Shown in pieces: positions 5,442 to 6,431 of a DNA stretch of 6,431 nucleotides. A program made the position numbers and the translations under genes. Location: NCBI GenBank assembly GCA_017631705.1, contig JAGBSU010000109.1, positions 1 to 6,431 of the forward strand, read 5' to 3'. This DNA comes from Clostridia bacterium (GTDB lineage: Bacteria; Bacillota; Clostridia; Oscillospirales; Acutalibacteraceae). How positions within the stretch are numbered: position 1 is the stretch's first letter; each line of letters starts with the position of its first letter. The notes under the pieces are model-generated. The model saw nothing but the letters and a program-made list of their open reading frames with translations, made no database searches and had not been told where the DNA came from.

Positions 5442-5477
5442 CTCATGTTTATAGCAATTTATCCTCGAAAACATGAG
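5442..5477. repeat. 9-bp inverted repeat CTCATGTTT
   Basis: CTCATGTTT (5442-5450) and AAACATGAG (5469-5477) flank an 18-bp spacer that contains most of the third TTTATCC-type element. It lies just beyond the permease terminator and has no T-run of its own, so it is not an obvious terminator. Confidence 0.6.
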
Positions 5478-5490
5478 CTTGTTTTGAGTA

Positions 5491-5525
5491 AAACTAAAAC
5501 CGAGGTGCTTTTACAAGCACCTCGG
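5491..5525 (-). terminator. Terminator of the permease gene
   Basis: On the minus strand CCGAGGTGCTT pairs perfectly with AAGCACCTCGG (11 bp, 4-nt loop), followed by TTTTAGTTT. It begins 13 nt after the permease stop codon, so the downstream lipoprotein gene needs its own promoter. The stem shares CCGAGGTG with the hairpin at 1712-1751. Confidence 0.9.
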
Positions 5526-5538
5526 CAAAATGAAAGAA

Positions 5539-6431
5539 TTAACCTACGATACCGGTACGTTCGATACTTTCCACAAAATAGCGTTGTAAAACCAAATACA
5601 AAACCAACGGGATAATAATCGTCATTAAACCGGCAGCGGATAAAATTGCGCGTGAGTCCAAAGCAAATTCACCGGCGACCTGCAAGTCGGCTTGCAACTT
5701 GGATTTAGCCACTTCCATCATCGGGATTAACGGTTTTAAGTTTTCGTTATACAGCATATCGGAATAATAGAAATCGTTCCAATGCCAAACGAAGGAAAAC
5801 AAAGAAACCGTAATAAAACCGGAGCCCGCACTGGGAACAATAATTTTCAAAAAAGTCTTCAGTGGATTGCAGCCGTCTACCCAAGCGGCTTCTTCCAGGT
5901 CCTTCGGCAGGCCGAGGAAAAATTGGCGGAAAATAAAGATAAATAAACCGTTTCTCAAACCGCATCCAAACAAGGCCGGCAAGAAGAAGACCCAAGAGGT
6001 ACTCAGCAAATTGATGCCCTCAGCGCCAAACAGGGAAAGAATTCCGCCGAAATCAAAAGAACGGTACTGCAAGAATTGCGTAATCAACATGGTTTGCGGC
6101 GGGATGATGATGGTAAGTAACAACAAGATCCACACAAACTTCTTTTCCGCGAATTCATATCGTGCAAAACCATAACCAATCAAAGAACAGGAAACCAATG
6201 AAGCAACCGTTCCTAATACGGTGTTCTTAAAAGACAACAAAGCAGCTTCCGTAAATTGCAATCTCTCAAGAGCTGCCTTCACGTTGTCCAGCGTAAACTC
6301 ATCGGGAATCCACACTACATTGGGGTTTATCATGGAATTGGGAGTAGCCAACGTCGTTAACAACAAATAGAAAATCGGGAAAAGAAACAAATAACACAAG
6401 CCGAGCAAAAACAATGTCCGCACAAGACTAA
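5539..6431 (-). CDS. Carbohydrate ABC transporter permease, MalG-type (CUT1), 5' end cut off
   Basis: At least 294 residues of a membrane subunit of a CUT1-family sugar importer, the MalG/UgpE/LacG type. The visible part begins in the first membrane helix (RTLFLLGLCYLFLFPIFYLL), followed by an extracellular segment with NPNVVWIPDEFTLDNVKAAL. A core of further helices carries the EAA loop LEEAAWVDGCNPLKTFLKII (about 176-195), where the ATPase subunit docks. The C-terminus (VESIERTGIVG) is complete, ending in TAA. The frame stays open to the right edge with no stop. A GTG at 6423 has no visible context, and these proteins usually have a short basic tail before helix 1, so I treat the 5' end as lying outside the window. 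The partner permease probably lies upstream of it. Followed by a terminator, then the binding lipoprotein gene. Confidence 0.93.
   Translation of the reverse strand, partial: SLVRTLFLLGLCYLFLFPIFYLLLTTLATPNSMINPNVVWIPDEFTLDNVKAALERLQFTEAALLSFKNTVLGTVASLVSCSLIGYGFARYEFAEKKFVWILLLLTIIIPPQTMLITQFLQYRSFDFGGILSLFGAEGINLLSTSWVFFLPALFGCGLRNGLFIFIFRQFFLGLPKDLEEAAWVDGCNPLKTFLKIIVPSAGSGFITVSLFSFVWHWNDFYYSDMLYNENLKPLIPMMEVAKSKLQADLQVAGEFALDSRAILSAAGLMTIIIPLVLYLVLQRYFVESIERTGIVG

Larger units (their letters stand above)
5301..5499. promoter_or_regulatory. AT-rich intergenic control region: phased A-tracts and inverted repeats
   Basis: No gene is visible here. T-runs on the plus strand (A-runs on the minus) begin at 5304, 5312, 5324, 5334, 5345 and 5355, mostly 10-12 bp apart, which predicts intrinsically curved DNA and an UP-element-like stretch next to the lipoprotein -35. 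Beyond them lie a 14-bp inverted repeat (5363-5376 and 5396-5409) and a 9-bp one (5442-5450 and 5469-5477). Role as regulatory DNA is inferred. Confidence 0.55.

Overview
The window looks like chromosomal DNA of a low-to-medium GC Bacillota, most likely an anaerobic gut-type member of the Clostridia. The grounds are AAGGAG-type ribosome binding sites, sigma-A-like promoters, a lipoprotein solute-binding protein with a Thr-rich linker, MntP, and a TPR protein next to a DUF4037-like gene. The family-level assignment is a guess. No rRNA, tRNA, CRISPR array, insertion sequence or phage gene was seen.

Layout. Positions 1-887, minus strand: a TPR protein followed, with a 14-nt overlap, by the first 29 codons of a DUF4037-like protein that runs off the left edge. 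Positions 898-1538, plus strand: a divergent manganese exporter gene, mntP, with its own promoter and a very short leader. Positions 1515-1761: the mntP 3' region, which holds an 18-bp perfect hairpin terminator facing both ways. On the opposite strand it holds a strong-looking promoter driving a 22-codon ORF. Positions 1799-3376, minus strand: a probable two-gene unit, a roughly 51-residue unknown ORF and then a short, signal-less member of the neutral/alkaline ceramidase family, from a near-consensus promoter at 3348-3376. Positions 3485-5300, minus strand: a sugar-type ABC transporter lipoprotein with its own promoter, structured leader and terminator. Positions 5301-5499: an AT-rich control region with phased A-tracts and two inverted repeats. 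Positions 5500-6431, minus strand: the second membrane subunit of a CUT1-type carbohydrate ABC transporter, cut by the right edge, with its terminator.

How the genes may work together. The permease and the binding lipoprotein are probably parts of one importer; the other permease would lie beyond 6431. The binding protein is separated from the permease by a terminator and has its own promoter region, which would let it be made in excess. The ceramidase-like hydrolase lies just downstream and could act on an imported amide- or ester-linked substrate, but only its position supports that. The mntP and TPR/DUF4037 parts look unrelated to transport of that substrate.

The least ordinary signals are non-coding. 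They are the phased A-tracts directly upstream of the lipoprotein promoter, three copies of ACTGTTTT around its -10 and leader, the paired TTTATCCAATAAAA elements, and the promoter plus 22-codon ORF antisense to the mntP tail.
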